64,000 nucleotides of DNA from NCBI RefSeq assembly GCF_002797915.1, contig NZ_PGTY01000001.1:806001-870000 (forward strand), written 5' to 3'. The notes under the pieces are model-generated. The model worked only from the letters and a program-made list of their open reading frames with translations, did not search any database and had not been told where the DNA came from. Of the stretch, positions 1-8,136 are shown piece by piece; positions within the stretch are counted from its first letter, which is position 1; each line of letters begins with the position of its first letter. This stretch comes from Yoonia maricola. GTDB taxonomy: Bacteria > Pseudomonadota > Alphaproteobacteria > Rhodobacterales > Rhodobacteraceae. Both the position numbers and the translations under genes were made by a program.

Positions 1-632
1 TCCAAAGCAGGTTCCCCGAAAAGCGCGGTGCCACCTTGGTTTTCCAACACCAGCAACTGTCGCTGGATCGCACCGATCGAGGATGACGCCACATTGCCAT
101 ACCGCAAAGAAAGCTCCTTGGCATTCTGACCGACCCAGACCAGCAGGGCTTGCAAGTCTTTGAGGTCCAGCAGCGGCAGGCCGTCTTCGTCGGCCACGCG
201 GAAGGCGACGTTCAGCACGCCTTCCTGCACATCCGTCAGGTCCATCAGGCGCGACAAGAGCAACGGTCCCATTTCAGCCACCGTGGCGCGGATTGGGTGG
301 CCCTTTTCGCCAAAGAGGTCCCAAAAGGTGACAGGGAAGCTGTCGTATTGCAGATCAAGGCCGATCGTTTCGGCCCTAGACATAAAGGGCTCATGTAGTT
401 TGAAATCTGCTGATCCACTGACTGCCAAACCCGAAAGGTCACCCTTCACATCAGATAGAAACACCGGCACGCCCGCAGCCGAAAACCCTTCGGCCATGAT
501 CTGCAAAGTCACCGTCTTGCCTGTCCCTGTCGCCCCGGCGATCAGCCCATGGCGGTTTGCCTTATCCAGCAAAAGGGTCTGTGGTGCGCCATAGCTGTCA
601 CCGCCGCCGCCAATAAAGATACTCTCAGACAT
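1..632 (-). CDS. HerA-like helicase / DUF853 ATPase (partial, C-terminus off window)
   Basis: Reads leftward from ATG at 632 and runs off the left edge, so only about 210 N-terminal residues are present. The protein opens [11 protein letters not shown] and carries a Walker A motif GATGTGKT near residue 35, followed by [11 protein letters not shown], an arrangement typical of the DUF853 branch of HerA/FtsK-type P-loop ATPases. Family members are cytoplasmic and often annotated as helicases, but their role is poorly known. The Walker B and C-terminal half are not visible. It is divergent from the IalB gene across a 405-bp gap. The family call is firm; the function is not. Confidence 0.85.
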   Translation of the reverse strand, partial: MSESIFIGGGGDSYGAPQTLLLDKANRHGLIAGATGTGKTVTLQIMAEGFSAAGVPVFLSDVKGDLSGLAVSGSADFKLHEPFMSRAETIGLDLQYDSFPVTFWDLFGEKGHPIRATVAEMGPLLLSRLMDLTDVQEGVLNVAFRVADEDGLPLLDLKDLQALLVWVGQNAKELSLRYGNVASSSIGAIQRQLLVLENQGGTALFGEPAL

Positions 633-1037
633 TCAAACCGTTCCCTACATGTATTCTTCAGCCAAAATACATTGTTAATCCTTTCATGCCACAACAAAGC
701 GCGCCGTTTCGCGGTCTTTGCTGCGAATTGGCATACTTCCTCCCTGTTAGACTTGCCGTGCCTTCGGGCACGGTTTTTTTCCGCGTGGTGTGACACTATT
801 GAACGATTTACCCAAGGTTTCAGGTTGACGCTTGGTTTGGCTTTGCGTAGCTTCCTGTGCAATTAGTCGGCAAAGTCCGGCAGGGAGAACATGAAGCAGG
901 GTCCTTTGGGGGGCCCTTCTTCTTTTCTGGGAGCCCCGCGAAAACGTGAGCGAAAGACAGCGCAAGGTCTTGCCTTTGACCCTGACACCTCGTGCTGCCC
1001 ATGTTAAGTCGCCGCAAAACAATCAAGGACCGGACTG
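633..1037. other. Divergent intergenic region with an orphan terminator
   Basis: The 405 bp between the leftward HerA-like gene and the rightward IalB gene hold no convincing ORF. A strong intrinsic terminator for the + strand lies at 756-780. Just upstream of IalB, AAGGA at 1024-1028 is a plausible ribosome binding site. No recognisable riboswitch or known operator was seen. Confidence 0.5.
756..780 (+). terminator. Intrinsic terminator without an upstream + strand gene
   Basis: The stem CCGTGCC (756-762) and GGCACGG (767-773), closed by a stable TTCG tetraloop, is followed by seven T residues (774-780). This is a textbook rho-independent terminator on the + strand. No + strand protein gene lies upstream; the nearest gene on that side is transcribed leftward and starts at 632. 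It may therefore end a small RNA or an antisense transcript. Confidence 0.75.
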
Positions 1038-1655
1038 ATGCGCAGTATTCTCAATACCCTCTTTCTCGCGGCTTTGCTGAGCCACCCCATGCTGGCCACA
1101 GCACAGGAAACGACGGACGATGCCAGTGCGGCAGAAGAGACCGAGGCCCCTGCAGACGACGGTCTGGCCTTGGGTCAGCCTGTCGGCCCGCAACCGGGTG
1201 AGCCATATGTGCGCGACGAATTCGGCGACTGGGCGCTGCGCTGCGTCAAGGCACAAGATGGCGCGCCGGACCCTTGCAACCTCTATCAGCTTCTCAGCAA
1301 TGAGGACGGCGTTGCCGTCGCTGAATTCAACGTATTTCCGCTACCTCAAGGACAACAGCGTGCAGCTGCAGGGGCAACAATTGTCGTCCCCCTCGAAACA
1401 CTTTTGACACAGCAACTGACGATCGCGGTCGATGGCCAGAACGCTCGCCGTTACCCATTCACGTTCTGTAACCGTGCCGGATGCGTAGCCCGCATTGGGT
1501 TTACACAAGAGGAAATCGATGAACTCAAACGCGGCAATGCTGCAAGCATACGTCTGGTGCCGGCAGCTGCCCCCACCGAAGAGGTCATTCTTGCTGTCTC
1601 GTTAACCGGATTTACTGCAGGTTTCACAGCGACCTCGGTATCAGAAGGTGAGTGA
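1038..1655 (+). CDS. Invasion-associated locus B (IalB) family protein
   Basis: This 205-residue protein starts with a Sec signal peptide (MRSILNTLFLAALLSHPM, predicted cleavage after ATA near residue 22). A short acidic linker follows, then the IalB domain: EFGDWALRC near residue 65, a CNLYQ segment, and FCNRAGCVARIGF near 145-158. The paired cysteines suggest periplasmic disulfides. IalB proteins are small secreted or periplasmic proteins first linked to erythrocyte invasion by Bartonella; in free-living Rhodobacterales their role is unknown, so the name implies no virulence. AAGGA about 10 nt upstream supports the start. The gene stands alone and converges with the ketoacyl-synthase operon. 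Confidence 0.88.
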   Translation: MRSILNTLFLAALLSHPMLATAQETTDDASAAEETEAPADDGLALGQPVGPQPGEPYVRDEFGDWALRCVKAQDGAPDPCNLYQLLSNEDGVAVAEFNVFPLPQGQQRAAAGATIVVPLETLLTQQLTIAVDGQNARRYPFTFCNRAGCVARIGFTQEEIDELKRGNAASIRLVPAAAPTEEVILAVSLTGFTAGFTATSVSEGE

Positions 1656-1683
1656 CCAAGGACGCTAGCTGCCTCTAAAGCTT

Positions 1684-1707
1684 ATTGCGTTTGATTTGAA
1701 ACGCAAT
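1684..1707. terminator. Inverted repeat between convergent genes
   Basis: ATTGCGTTT (1684-1692) and AAACGCAAT (1699-1707) form a perfect 9-bp stem with a 6-nt loop. It sits 29 nt after the IalB stop, between convergent genes. The T-tract is poor on the + strand, so terminator function is likely but not certain. Confidence 0.45.
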
Positions 1708-1760
1708 TCGTGACCTCGCCCTCCTGATAAATGCGTCTCGCGATAGGATTGTCTTAGGTA

Positions 1761-1775
1761 AAAGCGAAACGCTTT
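1761..1775 (-). terminator. Short hairpin at the end of the ketoacyl-synthase operon
   Basis: Reading leftward, AAAGCG-TTT-CGCTTT forms a 6-bp stem that begins inside the stop codon of the ketoacyl-synthase gene and is followed by TTTTACC. This is a compact candidate terminator for the LpxD-ACP-KS operon. Confidence 0.4.
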
Positions 1776-2982
1776 AATGCTTACGCAGGGCCAATACGGC
1801 ATTCAGCCCGCCAAAGGCGAAAGCGTTTGACAGCGCCACATCCACACTTGCTTCACGCGCCACATTTGGCACCACGTCCAGCGCACACTCCGGGTCCGGT
1901 TCCTCGTAACCGATGGTCGGGGCGATGATCCCGTCTTTCAGCGCCATGATGCATGCCAGCAACTCGACCGCACCAGTCCCCCCGATAAGGTGACCATGCA
2001 TGGATTTGGTCGAGGACAGCATCAGATTATCTGCATGCGCACCAAAGACATCGGCGACAGCGGCGCATTCGGTTTTGTCATTGGCCGCGGTGCCTGTACC
2101 GTGCGCGTTGATGTAACCAACCATATCTTTGGGTAACTTGGCGTCGGTGATGGCCCCTGCGATCGCCCGCGCCGCGCCCTGTTTTGACGGCATCACGATA
2201 TCAGAGGCGTCCGATGACATCGCAAAGCCCACGACTTCGCAAAGGATCTCGGCCCCACGTGCCTTCGCGTGCGCGTAATCCTCAAAGACAAATACCCCTG
2301 CCCCTTCGCCCTGTACCATGCCATTGCGCGTCGCCGAAAACGGACGGCAGGCGTCGCGTGACATCACGCGCAGCCCTTCCCACGCCTTGATCCCGCCAAA
2401 GCACAACATCGCCTCTGATCCCCCCGTCACCATGACCGATGCCATGCCACAGCGCACCATGTTGAATGCCTGTCCCATGGCGTGATTGGATGATGCACAG
2501 GCGGTTGCGACGGTAAAGGACGGCCCCCGCAGGTTCCATTCCATCGACACATGGCTGGCCGCGGCGTTATTCATCAGTTTGGGCACAATAAACGGATGCA
2601 CCCGGTTTTTGCCCGCCTCATAGACGGCGCGGTAGTTTTCATCCTGCGTATTCAGCCCACCACCTGAGGTGCCCAGCACCACACCTGATTTATCAGCAAG
2701 CGCGCCTGAAAACGTCAGTCCCGACTGCCCAATCGCTTCGCGTGCGGCCAGCAGGGTGAACTGCGTGAACCGATCATAGAGCGATATTTGCTGGCGATTG
2801 AAATGCGTGGTCTCGTCATAATCCTTGACCTGCCCACCGATCTGGATCGATAGGCGGTCCACATCCGCAATATCCAATGGGCCGATACCGCAACGCCCCT
2901 CTTGCATGGCAGCAAAGGTAGCAGGCACATCCGCACCAAGCGGATTGACCGTCCCTGCCCCGGTAATCACCACGCGGTTCAT
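1774..2982 (-). CDS. Beta-ketoacyl-ACP synthase (FabF/NodE type)
   Basis: This 402-residue condensing enzyme has the KAS II catalytic set. The nucleophile Cys is in VATACASSNHAMG, the first His in INAHGTGTAANDKTE, and the second His in SSTKSMHGHLIGGTGA, with a closing SNAFAFGGLN motif. It would extend an acyl chain on an acyl carrier protein by decarboxylative condensation with malonyl-ACP in the cytoplasm. Its ATG abuts the stop codon of the upstream ACP gene, and the operon begins with an LpxD-like acyltransferase. This context suggests a dedicated acyl chain for an envelope lipid rather than bulk fatty acid synthesis. That role is inferred; the family is clear. Confidence 0.9.
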   Translation of the reverse strand: MNRVVITGAGTVNPLGADVPATFAAMQEGRCGIGPLDIADVDRLSIQIGGQVKDYDETTHFNRQQISLYDRFTQFTLLAAREAIGQSGLTFSGALADKSGVVLGTSGGGLNTQDENYRAVYEAGKNRVHPFIVPKLMNNAAASHVSMEWNLRGPSFTVATACASSNHAMGQAFNMVRCGMASVMVTGGSEAMLCFGGIKAWEGLRVMSRDACRPFSATRNGMVQGEGAGVFVFEDYAHAKARGAEILCEVVGFAMSSDASDIVMPSKQGAARAIAGAITDAKLPKDMVGYINAHGTGTAANDKTECAAVADVFGAHADNLMLSSTKSMHGHLIGGTGAVELLACIMALKDGIIAPTIGYEEPDPECALDVVPNVAREASVDVALSNAFAFGGLNAVLALRKH

Positions 2983-3243
2983 CTATACAGCCTGTTCCGC
3001 TTTGAGCGTCTCGACCGCTGCCACAATGGCGGCAATGGATGAGATATCAAAGTCGCTCGCCTGCGGATCATTGGCGTTGAAAGGCACATCGATATCAAAG
3101 GCTTCTTCAATCGCGAAAATGCATTCGACCAGCCCCAGACTATCGATCCCGATATCTTCCAGACTGTTCTCCATGGCAACATCGCCAGGTTCCAGCATGG
3201 CCTGTTCGGCGACAATCGCGATGACCTGATCTTTGATGCTCAT
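2983..3243 (-). CDS. Acyl carrier protein (specialised paralogue)
   Basis: An 86-residue acidic helical protein with the phosphopantetheine attachment motif GIDSLGLVE; the modified Ser is about residue 35. After the motif comes FAIEEAFDIDVP, typical of helix II and III of ACP. Its sequence differs clearly from housekeeping AcpP (which has ADSLDTVE), so it is probably a dedicated carrier. Its stop directly abuts the start of the ketoacyl synthase, and the LpxD-like gene lies 63 nt upstream in the same direction. The operon suggests it carries the acyl chain built by that synthase and perhaps used by the N-acyltransferase. Confidence 0.9.
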   Translation of the reverse strand: MSIKDQVIAIVAEQAMLEPGDVAMENSLEDIGIDSLGLVECIFAIEEAFDIDVPFNANDPQASDFDISSIAAIVAAVETLKAEQAV

Positions 3244-3306
3244 CTCATGACACTCATGTTGTTTTGCGCCGATGTAGTCACTCTGACGGTAATTTGAAAC
3301 AGGCGA

Positions 3307-4368
3307 TTAACGCTTTGCGAGGTCACGCATCAGGCGCGGTAGCCGGCGCAACGCTTTATAGCTTTCAATATGGGTCTGCATCTTGGTCGCCGGATAACCC
3401 ATCATGACACGGCCTTTGGGCACATTCGACAACACGACACTGCCGCCACCCAGCACCACGTCATCCCCCACAATCAGATTGTCTGCAACGCCAGCTTTGC
3501 CCCCAACGACCACACGGTCGCCAATCACGGTGGAGCCTGCGACACCGGCCTGTGCACATAACAAGCAATGATCTCCTACGATCACATTGTGGCCTACCTG
3601 CACGAGGCTATCGATTTTTGTCCCCGCCCCGATGCGCGTCGCGCGGATCGTGCCTGCGTCAATGCAAGAATTCGCGCCGACCTCCACGTCATCACCGATT
3701 GTCACCCCACCCAGCGAATGAATACGATGCCATGTCGGATCATCAGGGATTTCCATATCCCCCTCGCCCAGTGTTTCGCGAGCCTTTTCGACGTTGGAGG
3801 GCTCAGCTGTCACAAAGGAAAACCCGTCGCCGCCAATGGCCACATTCGGTTGCAGGATCACCCGCGCAGCAAGCTGCACGCCACGCCGCAGCCGCGCACC
3901 GGAGTGGATCTGACAGTTCGGGCCGATTTCAACACCTTCTGCGATACTGACCTGATCTGCGATCCATGTATTGTCACCGATGGCGGCATCAGGTCCGACC
4001 ACAGTGAAGGCACCAATGGTCACATTCCGTCCAATCTGCACGGTAGGATCAACGAAAGCCTGCGGGCTGATCCCTGAGCCTGGCAGCGGTTGGTCAAGCA
4101 TCTGGGTCAAACCCGCCATCGCAAGGCGCGCGCGCGGTGCAACAATCGCGGCCTTCAACCCCAGCGCCCGCCAATCGGCACCCGGCCAGACCACGGCAGC
4201 GCATGCTTTGCCCTGCGCCAATGCATCGCCATAGGCAGGGGTCATTGCAAGTGCCAGATCATCCGGCCCTGCGGCCGCCGGTTCGGCTGCGCCATTTACA
4301 AAAATATCAACGGCGCCAAAGGCTTCTGCCCCCAGCGCCGCTGCGATATCTTTTATCGAATGTGCCAT
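3307..4368 (-). CDS. lpxD: UDP-3-O-acylglucosamine N-acyltransferase (LpxD)
   Basis: This 353-residue protein has the LpxD layout: an N-terminal uridine-binding domain (residues about 1-100), a left-handed beta-helix of hexapeptide repeats (about 105-315; for example [25 protein letters not shown]), and a C-terminal helix. The [14 protein letters not shown] segment aligns with the catalytic His region of the family. LpxD transfers a 3-hydroxyacyl chain from ACP to the 2-amino group of UDP-3-O-acylglucosamine in lipid A synthesis. It is not beside lpxA/fabZ/bamA here but heads an operon with a dedicated ACP and ketoacyl synthase, so it may be a second copy with a special acyl donor. Confidence 0.88.
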   Translation of the reverse strand: MAHSIKDIAAALGAEAFGAVDIFVNGAAEPAAAGPDDLALAMTPAYGDALAQGKACAAVVWPGADWRALGLKAAIVAPRARLAMAGLTQMLDQPLPGSGISPQAFVDPTVQIGRNVTIGAFTVVGPDAAIGDNTWIADQVSIAEGVEIGPNCQIHSGARLRRGVQLAARVILQPNVAIGGDGFSFVTAEPSNVEKARETLGEGDMEIPDDPTWHRIHSLGGVTIGDDVEVGANSCIDAGTIRATRIGAGTKIDSLVQVGHNVIVGDHCLLCAQAGVAGSTVIGDRVVVGGKAGVADNLIVGDDVVLGGGSVVLSNVPKGRVMMGYPATKMQTHIESYKALRRLPRLMRDLAKR

Positions 4369-4400
4369 TTTGCCCCCCGGACTTCATCCCAGGGTCAGAT

Positions 4401-6011
4401 TTACCCGCGAACGGCGCGAAGGACCACCCCTTCGCGTGCCAGTGCGTTCCAGACCCGAGCATCACGACCATAGACGTCCCGGCGGTACTGGACATTGCCA
4501 TCAGCAGGCACGGTTGCTGTGCGGTAAACCAGATGCACTGGCACCGGTGCTTCCAGATCGACGCGGCGTTCACGTCCGGTGCGCAGATGCGCCTGGAAAA
4601 CCTCTTCTGGGTTGCCAACCTGTTTGGCCAGCAGGGCATAGGCAAAGTCAAACGGATCAGCAAGACGGACACAGCCATGGCTATAGGCGCGGGTTTCGCG
4701 GCCAAAGAGGCTCTTTGCAGGTGTGTCATGCAGATAGATGTTGTGGCGGTTCGGGAACATGAACTTCACAAGACCCAAGGCGTTGCCCTGACTTGGGGGT
4801 TCACGCATGGAATATGGAAAATTCGTCTCAGTATAGCCGCTGAAATCTGCAGTGCTACGGTCAACAACACGGCCCCGACGATCCGTAATCAGCAAATTGC
4901 GGACAGCATTGGGGTTTGCACGCAATTGCGGCAAGTATTCTTTGGTGATGATCGAACGCGGCACGTACCAGCTTGGGTTGATGACCATAAATTCCATCAC
5001 GTCCGAAAACTCTGGCGTCACCCGATCGCGATCGCGCGCACCGACAACCGAACGTGTCGAGAATGTCTCGACTCCATTGTCGATAATCTTGGCAGTAAAA
5101 TCAGTGATGTTTACCCAGATATGGCGCTCTCCGCGGGGTCGATTGATCCAGCGTTCACGCTCCATTGCGACAATGATGGATTGCAAGCGCGCCTCTGGTT
5201 GGATGTTGATTTGCTCCAGCGTGCCGGGCCCGACAGTGCCATCAATGGCCAGCCCATGCGCCTGTTGAAAACGCGTCACTGCACCATAAATATCATCGTC
5301 ATAGGTCTGCGTGTTCGTACGCGGCAAAAAGCCCAACACAATCAGACGATTGCGCAACGCGACCACACCTGCACCACTATCACCACGCTCATATTTCCGG
5401 CCAGGCACTGTTGGACCCCAGCCCCCATCACCGATCAACCGCTCCAACCGCATTTTTTCAGCCATCAGGCGGGTATATTCGGGCGCGCTTGGCGGCAGCG
5501 CACGTATGAAAGCAGCGGGGTCAGACTGCGCAAAGGCGCGCATCGTGCTTAGCGGTGATCGTACAGGCACCTGTCGGTGAATGGCAGAATCGACACGTGA
5601 CGGTGTCAAAAGACCGGTCTGAATGTCGCGGGCGTAATCAAGGAACTGACGCGAAACTGCGACCTCAAGACGCCCCTGTTCCTGCGGTGTTGATGCCGCC
5701 TGTAACTGCGCGATCAATCCTTCCGCGTCATAGCGATCACCCGGCAAACCGTGGTTAGCGGCTGTGTTGAACGCCTCAATCAGTGCATTGCGGCGGCTGC
5801 GATCATTGCGGGTGCTCCAGATACCGTCAAAACCACGTTCGCGGTAAAAGCTAAGAAGGTCTGGATCACCGGATGCCGCCTGCGCCACGGCCTGACGAAA
5901 TTCTGTGACTTGCGCGCGCGCCTGCGGGGCGACAAATAACAAAACAAAGGCCGCGAAGACGACTGGCAAAACACGGATAAAAAAAGTTTGACGTACTAAA
6001 TAAGCAGACAT
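4401..6011 (-). CDS. L,D-transpeptidase with peptidoglycan-binding domain (YcbB/LdtD-like)
   Basis: A 536-residue exported enzyme. An N-terminal hydrophobic signal segment (residues about 8-33, ending in ARAQ) is followed by a long scaffold and a PG_binding_1 domain (about 208-268, DSGAGVVALRNRL to IDGTVGPGT). The YkuD catalytic domain (about 295-465) has His428 in LHDTP and SHGCVRL with nucleophile Cys447. Such enzymes make 3-3 cross-links in peptidoglycan or attach proteins to it in the periplasm. The size matches the large YcbB class. It is divergent from the DUF882 peptidase-like gene, another probable murein enzyme, with a shared 341-bp promoter region. Confidence 0.93.
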   Translation of the reverse strand: MSAYLVRQTFFIRVLPVVFAAFVLLFVAPQARAQVTEFRQAVAQAASGDPDLLSFYRERGFDGIWSTRNDRSRRNALIEAFNTAANHGLPGDRYDAEGLIAQLQAASTPQEQGRLEVAVSRQFLDYARDIQTGLLTPSRVDSAIHRQVPVRSPLSTMRAFAQSDPAAFIRALPPSAPEYTRLMAEKMRLERLIGDGGWGPTVPGRKYERGDSGAGVVALRNRLIVLGFLPRTNTQTYDDDIYGAVTRFQQAHGLAIDGTVGPGTLEQINIQPEARLQSIIVAMERERWINRPRGERHIWVNITDFTAKIIDNGVETFSTRSVVGARDRDRVTPEFSDVMEFMVINPSWYVPRSIITKEYLPQLRANPNAVRNLLITDRRGRVVDRSTADFSGYTETNFPYSMREPPSQGNALGLVKFMFPNRHNIYLHDTPAKSLFGRETRAYSHGCVRLADPFDFAYALLAKQVGNPEEVFQAHLRTGRERRVDLEAPVPVHLVYRTATVPADGNVQYRRDVYGRDARVWNALAREGVVLRAVRG

Positions 6012-6352
6012 CGTTATCGTTCCCTAAATTCTTGGCAGACCATTAACTTCGCTATGATCTTTTGGCAGTATCAGTAGCGTTATCAAACAATAGTCTAATG
6101 ACAAAACCGCGATATGCGCAGGCAGCGCGAAAGTGTTGCACCAATGCAGCCTTCGTCATGCGACAAAGAGTCCAGATTGCAACATCTAAGCAAAATCTCG
6201 CCAGTTTCCGGTTTGTTAATGCGAAACTCTTAAACAGGTCTTGGTCAATGATTCGAAATGTGCCATATAACGCCTACATCTGGGGAGATGTGGGCACAAA
6301 ATCGCCGTAAGGCGGTGGAATTAAGTCGAGCGACGGGACAGGCGCGAAACAC
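6012..6352. other. Divergent promoter region between two cell-wall genes
   Basis: The 341 bp separate the L,D-transpeptidase and DUF882 genes. The stretch is AT-rich relative to its flanks. A TATAAC element near 6266 is a weak -10 candidate for the rightward gene. No hairpin terminator, known operator or ORF with coding character was recognised. Confidence 0.4.
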
Positions 6353-6922
6353 ATGACAGAAAAAAACTCCTCCGGGTTGACCCGGCGTGGATTGCTGGGG
6401 GCATTTGCCGCAACAGCAGTGGCCGCGGCACCAAGCTATTCAAATGCAGCAGGTTTCTTGCGCGGTGCCGGTGACATCCGCCGTATTGCAATGCATTCCG
6501 GTCGCACCGGCGAACGTCTTGAAACGATCTACTGGATCGAAGGCGAATACATCGCCGAAGCCGTCCGCGAGATCAACATCCACATGCGTGACTGGCGTAC
6601 CGGTGAAGCCGTCCAAATGGATCTGCGTACGATCGACATCATGTCCGCCGCATTGAACCTGATGGATACGACAGAGCCCTATCTGCTTTTGTCCGGTTAC
6701 CGGTCGCCACGTACCAATCAGATGCTGAGCGCGACCAATGGTGGCGTGGCACGCAACTCGCTGCACATGCGTGGCCAGGCGGCCGACTTGCGGCTGACCG
6801 GCCGTTCGACAACTCAGATGGCAAATGCCGCATTGGCCTGTCGTGCTGGTGGCGTTGGACGCTACAGCCGCTCAAACTTTGTCCATATGGATTGCGGTCA
6901 GGTGCGCAGCTGGCGCGGCTAG
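6353..6922 (+). CDS. DUF882 / YcbK-type Tat-exported murein peptidase-like protein
   Basis: 189 residues beginning with a Tat signal: TRRGLLGAFA at residues 10-19, a hydrophobic stretch, and predicted cleavage near SNAAG (about residue 33). The mature domain belongs to DUF882, a branch of the LAS/M15 peptidase fold. SGYRSPRTN near 114-122, SLHMRGQAADLRL (His138, Asp145) and FVHMDCG (His178) supply the usual zinc ligand pattern. The family is thought to act on peptidoglycan peptides; the exact bond is not known. It is divergent from an L,D-transpeptidase, which supports a cell-wall role. Confidence 0.9.
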   Translation: MTEKNSSGLTRRGLLGAFAATAVAAAPSYSNAAGFLRGAGDIRRIAMHSGRTGERLETIYWIEGEYIAEAVREINIHMRDWRTGEAVQMDLRTIDIMSAALNLMDTTEPYLLLSGYRSPRTNQMLSATNGGVARNSLHMRGQAADLRLTGRSTTQMANAALACRAGGVGRYSRSNFVHMDCGQVRSWRG

Positions 6923-6930
6923 GTCAATTT

Positions 6931-7869
6931 TTAATCTAGGATCACTGGCGATTGACCCGTTTGCAGGTTTGCGCGGGCAGCATCTTTGATAACATCTGAC
7001 AACCGCTCAAACATCCCCGCATTCGCTGCCTTGCGCCACACCAATCCAATGGACCGCATGACCGTACTGCGCCGAAACGGACGCACGATGACGTTGCTGG
7101 ACCGGCTATCAATCTCGGATCGTGCATAAAGCCGCGGCAGGAACGCCACCCCCATCCCCATCCCCACCATCTGACGGATCGCATCAAGGCTGGTGCCTTC
7201 ATAATCGCGCGCCATGATCCCGCCGTGCTGCTGGCACAGTGCGGCGATCTGGGCGTGCATCGCATAGTCTGGACCCAAGGACAGCACGTTTTGATCGGCA
7301 ATATCCGCCTCGGTCACCTCTGTCCTGGCGGCCAAAGCGTGATCATCTGGCATCGCCAGCAAGAGCGGTTCACGAAACAAAAGCTGCGACGTCAGATCGA
7401 CCCCGCCTTCGGGAAATTGTGTCAGGATCACATCCAGACTGCCCGCCAGTAAATCACCGCGCAAATCACGCGGCACGACCTCGCGAATGTAAAGCCGCAG
7501 ATCAGGGTATTTCGCATGAAGCCGCTCGACCACGAATGGCATCAGATAAGGACCAATAGTCGGCGTCGTACCCAACCGGATCGTCCCTGTCAGCCCGGTT
7601 TGCAAAGAGGCCGTCAAATCCACGATCCCATGCACCTCATCCATGATGCGGGCCGCACGCTTTACAACCTCACGTCCTTCTGGCGTGAGTGTGACAGGCC
7701 CTCGTCCCCGCTCAATCAAGCGGACACCCAACAGCGCCTCCAGATTACTCATTTGCAGGCTCAGCGACGGCTGGCTGATCCCCATCGCCTCGGCTGCCTT
7801 CCGAAAATGGCGGGCCTCGGACAGGGCCACGATGTAGCGTAACTGACGCAAGCTTGGCAGATTTGGCAT
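6931..7869 (-). CDS. LysR-family regulator, OxyR-like without the redox cysteine pair
   Basis: 312 residues. An N-terminal winged HTH (residues 5-65, LRQLRYIVALSEARHFRKAA, SQPSLSLQ) is followed by a periplasmic-binding-like effector domain. The segment DYEGTSLDAIRQMVGMGMG corresponds to ATSLETLRNMV of OxyR, so this is an OxyR-type protein. Only one Cys is present (Cys212, in ALCQQHGG, aligning with E. coli C208); the peroxide-sensing C199 position is occupied by a non-cysteine (about Ala203). Direct H2O2 sensing by disulfide formation is therefore unlikely. An ATAG-N7-CTAT palindrome 12 bp upstream of its start suggests autoregulation. No obvious target gene adjoins other than the divergent mrp operon. 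Confidence 0.87.
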   Translation of the reverse strand: MPNLPSLRQLRYIVALSEARHFRKAAEAMGISQPSLSLQMSNLEALLGVRLIERGRGPVTLTPEGREVVKRAARIMDEVHGIVDLTASLQTGLTGTIRLGTTPTIGPYLMPFVVERLHAKYPDLRLYIREVVPRDLRGDLLAGSLDVILTQFPEGGVDLTSQLLFREPLLLAMPDDHALAARTEVTEADIADQNVLSLGPDYAMHAQIAALCQQHGGIMARDYEGTSLDAIRQMVGMGMGVAFLPRLYARSEIDSRSSNVIVRPFRRSTVMRSIGLVWRKAANAGMFERLSDVIKDAARANLQTGQSPVILD

Positions 7870-7880
7870 CTCGTCCTCAC

Positions 7881-7901
7881 TTGATAGGTATTTCCTATCA
7901 A
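7881..7901. promoter_or_regulatory. OxyR-type palindrome at the LysR gene promoter
   Basis: TTGATAGG-N5-CCTATCAA is a perfect inverted repeat with 8-bp arms. It contains ATAG-N7-CTAT, the core of the OxyR consensus, and fits the LysR T-N11-A rule. It lies 12 bp before the regulator's start codon, a position suited to autorepression. The divergent mrpA gene starts 236 bp away, so control of mrp is possible but not shown. Confidence 0.7.
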
Positions 7902-8136
7902 AAGTTAATGTCTCATTGACTTCACTATATCAGATAAGGTGCTACATCCAGTCGCAGGCAGGTAAAGAAAGGCACGATCTGGCAATGACTTGCGCGATGC
8001 GCGTGATCACTGCGGGGTTGATGACAAGATGCGACGATGAATGACTGACCTTCGTAGATACAACATAATTTGTTTCTGCCCCCTACGGCGCTAATTCACC
8101 CTTAAACCCTTATGTTTTGCGGACCGGAATACCCAA

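Noticed and set aside
4137-5552. A 471-residue + strand open frame
   Set aside because: It lies antisense to the lpxD and L,D-transpeptidase genes, has no recognisable domains and no ribosome site; a reading-frame shadow of GC-rich genes.
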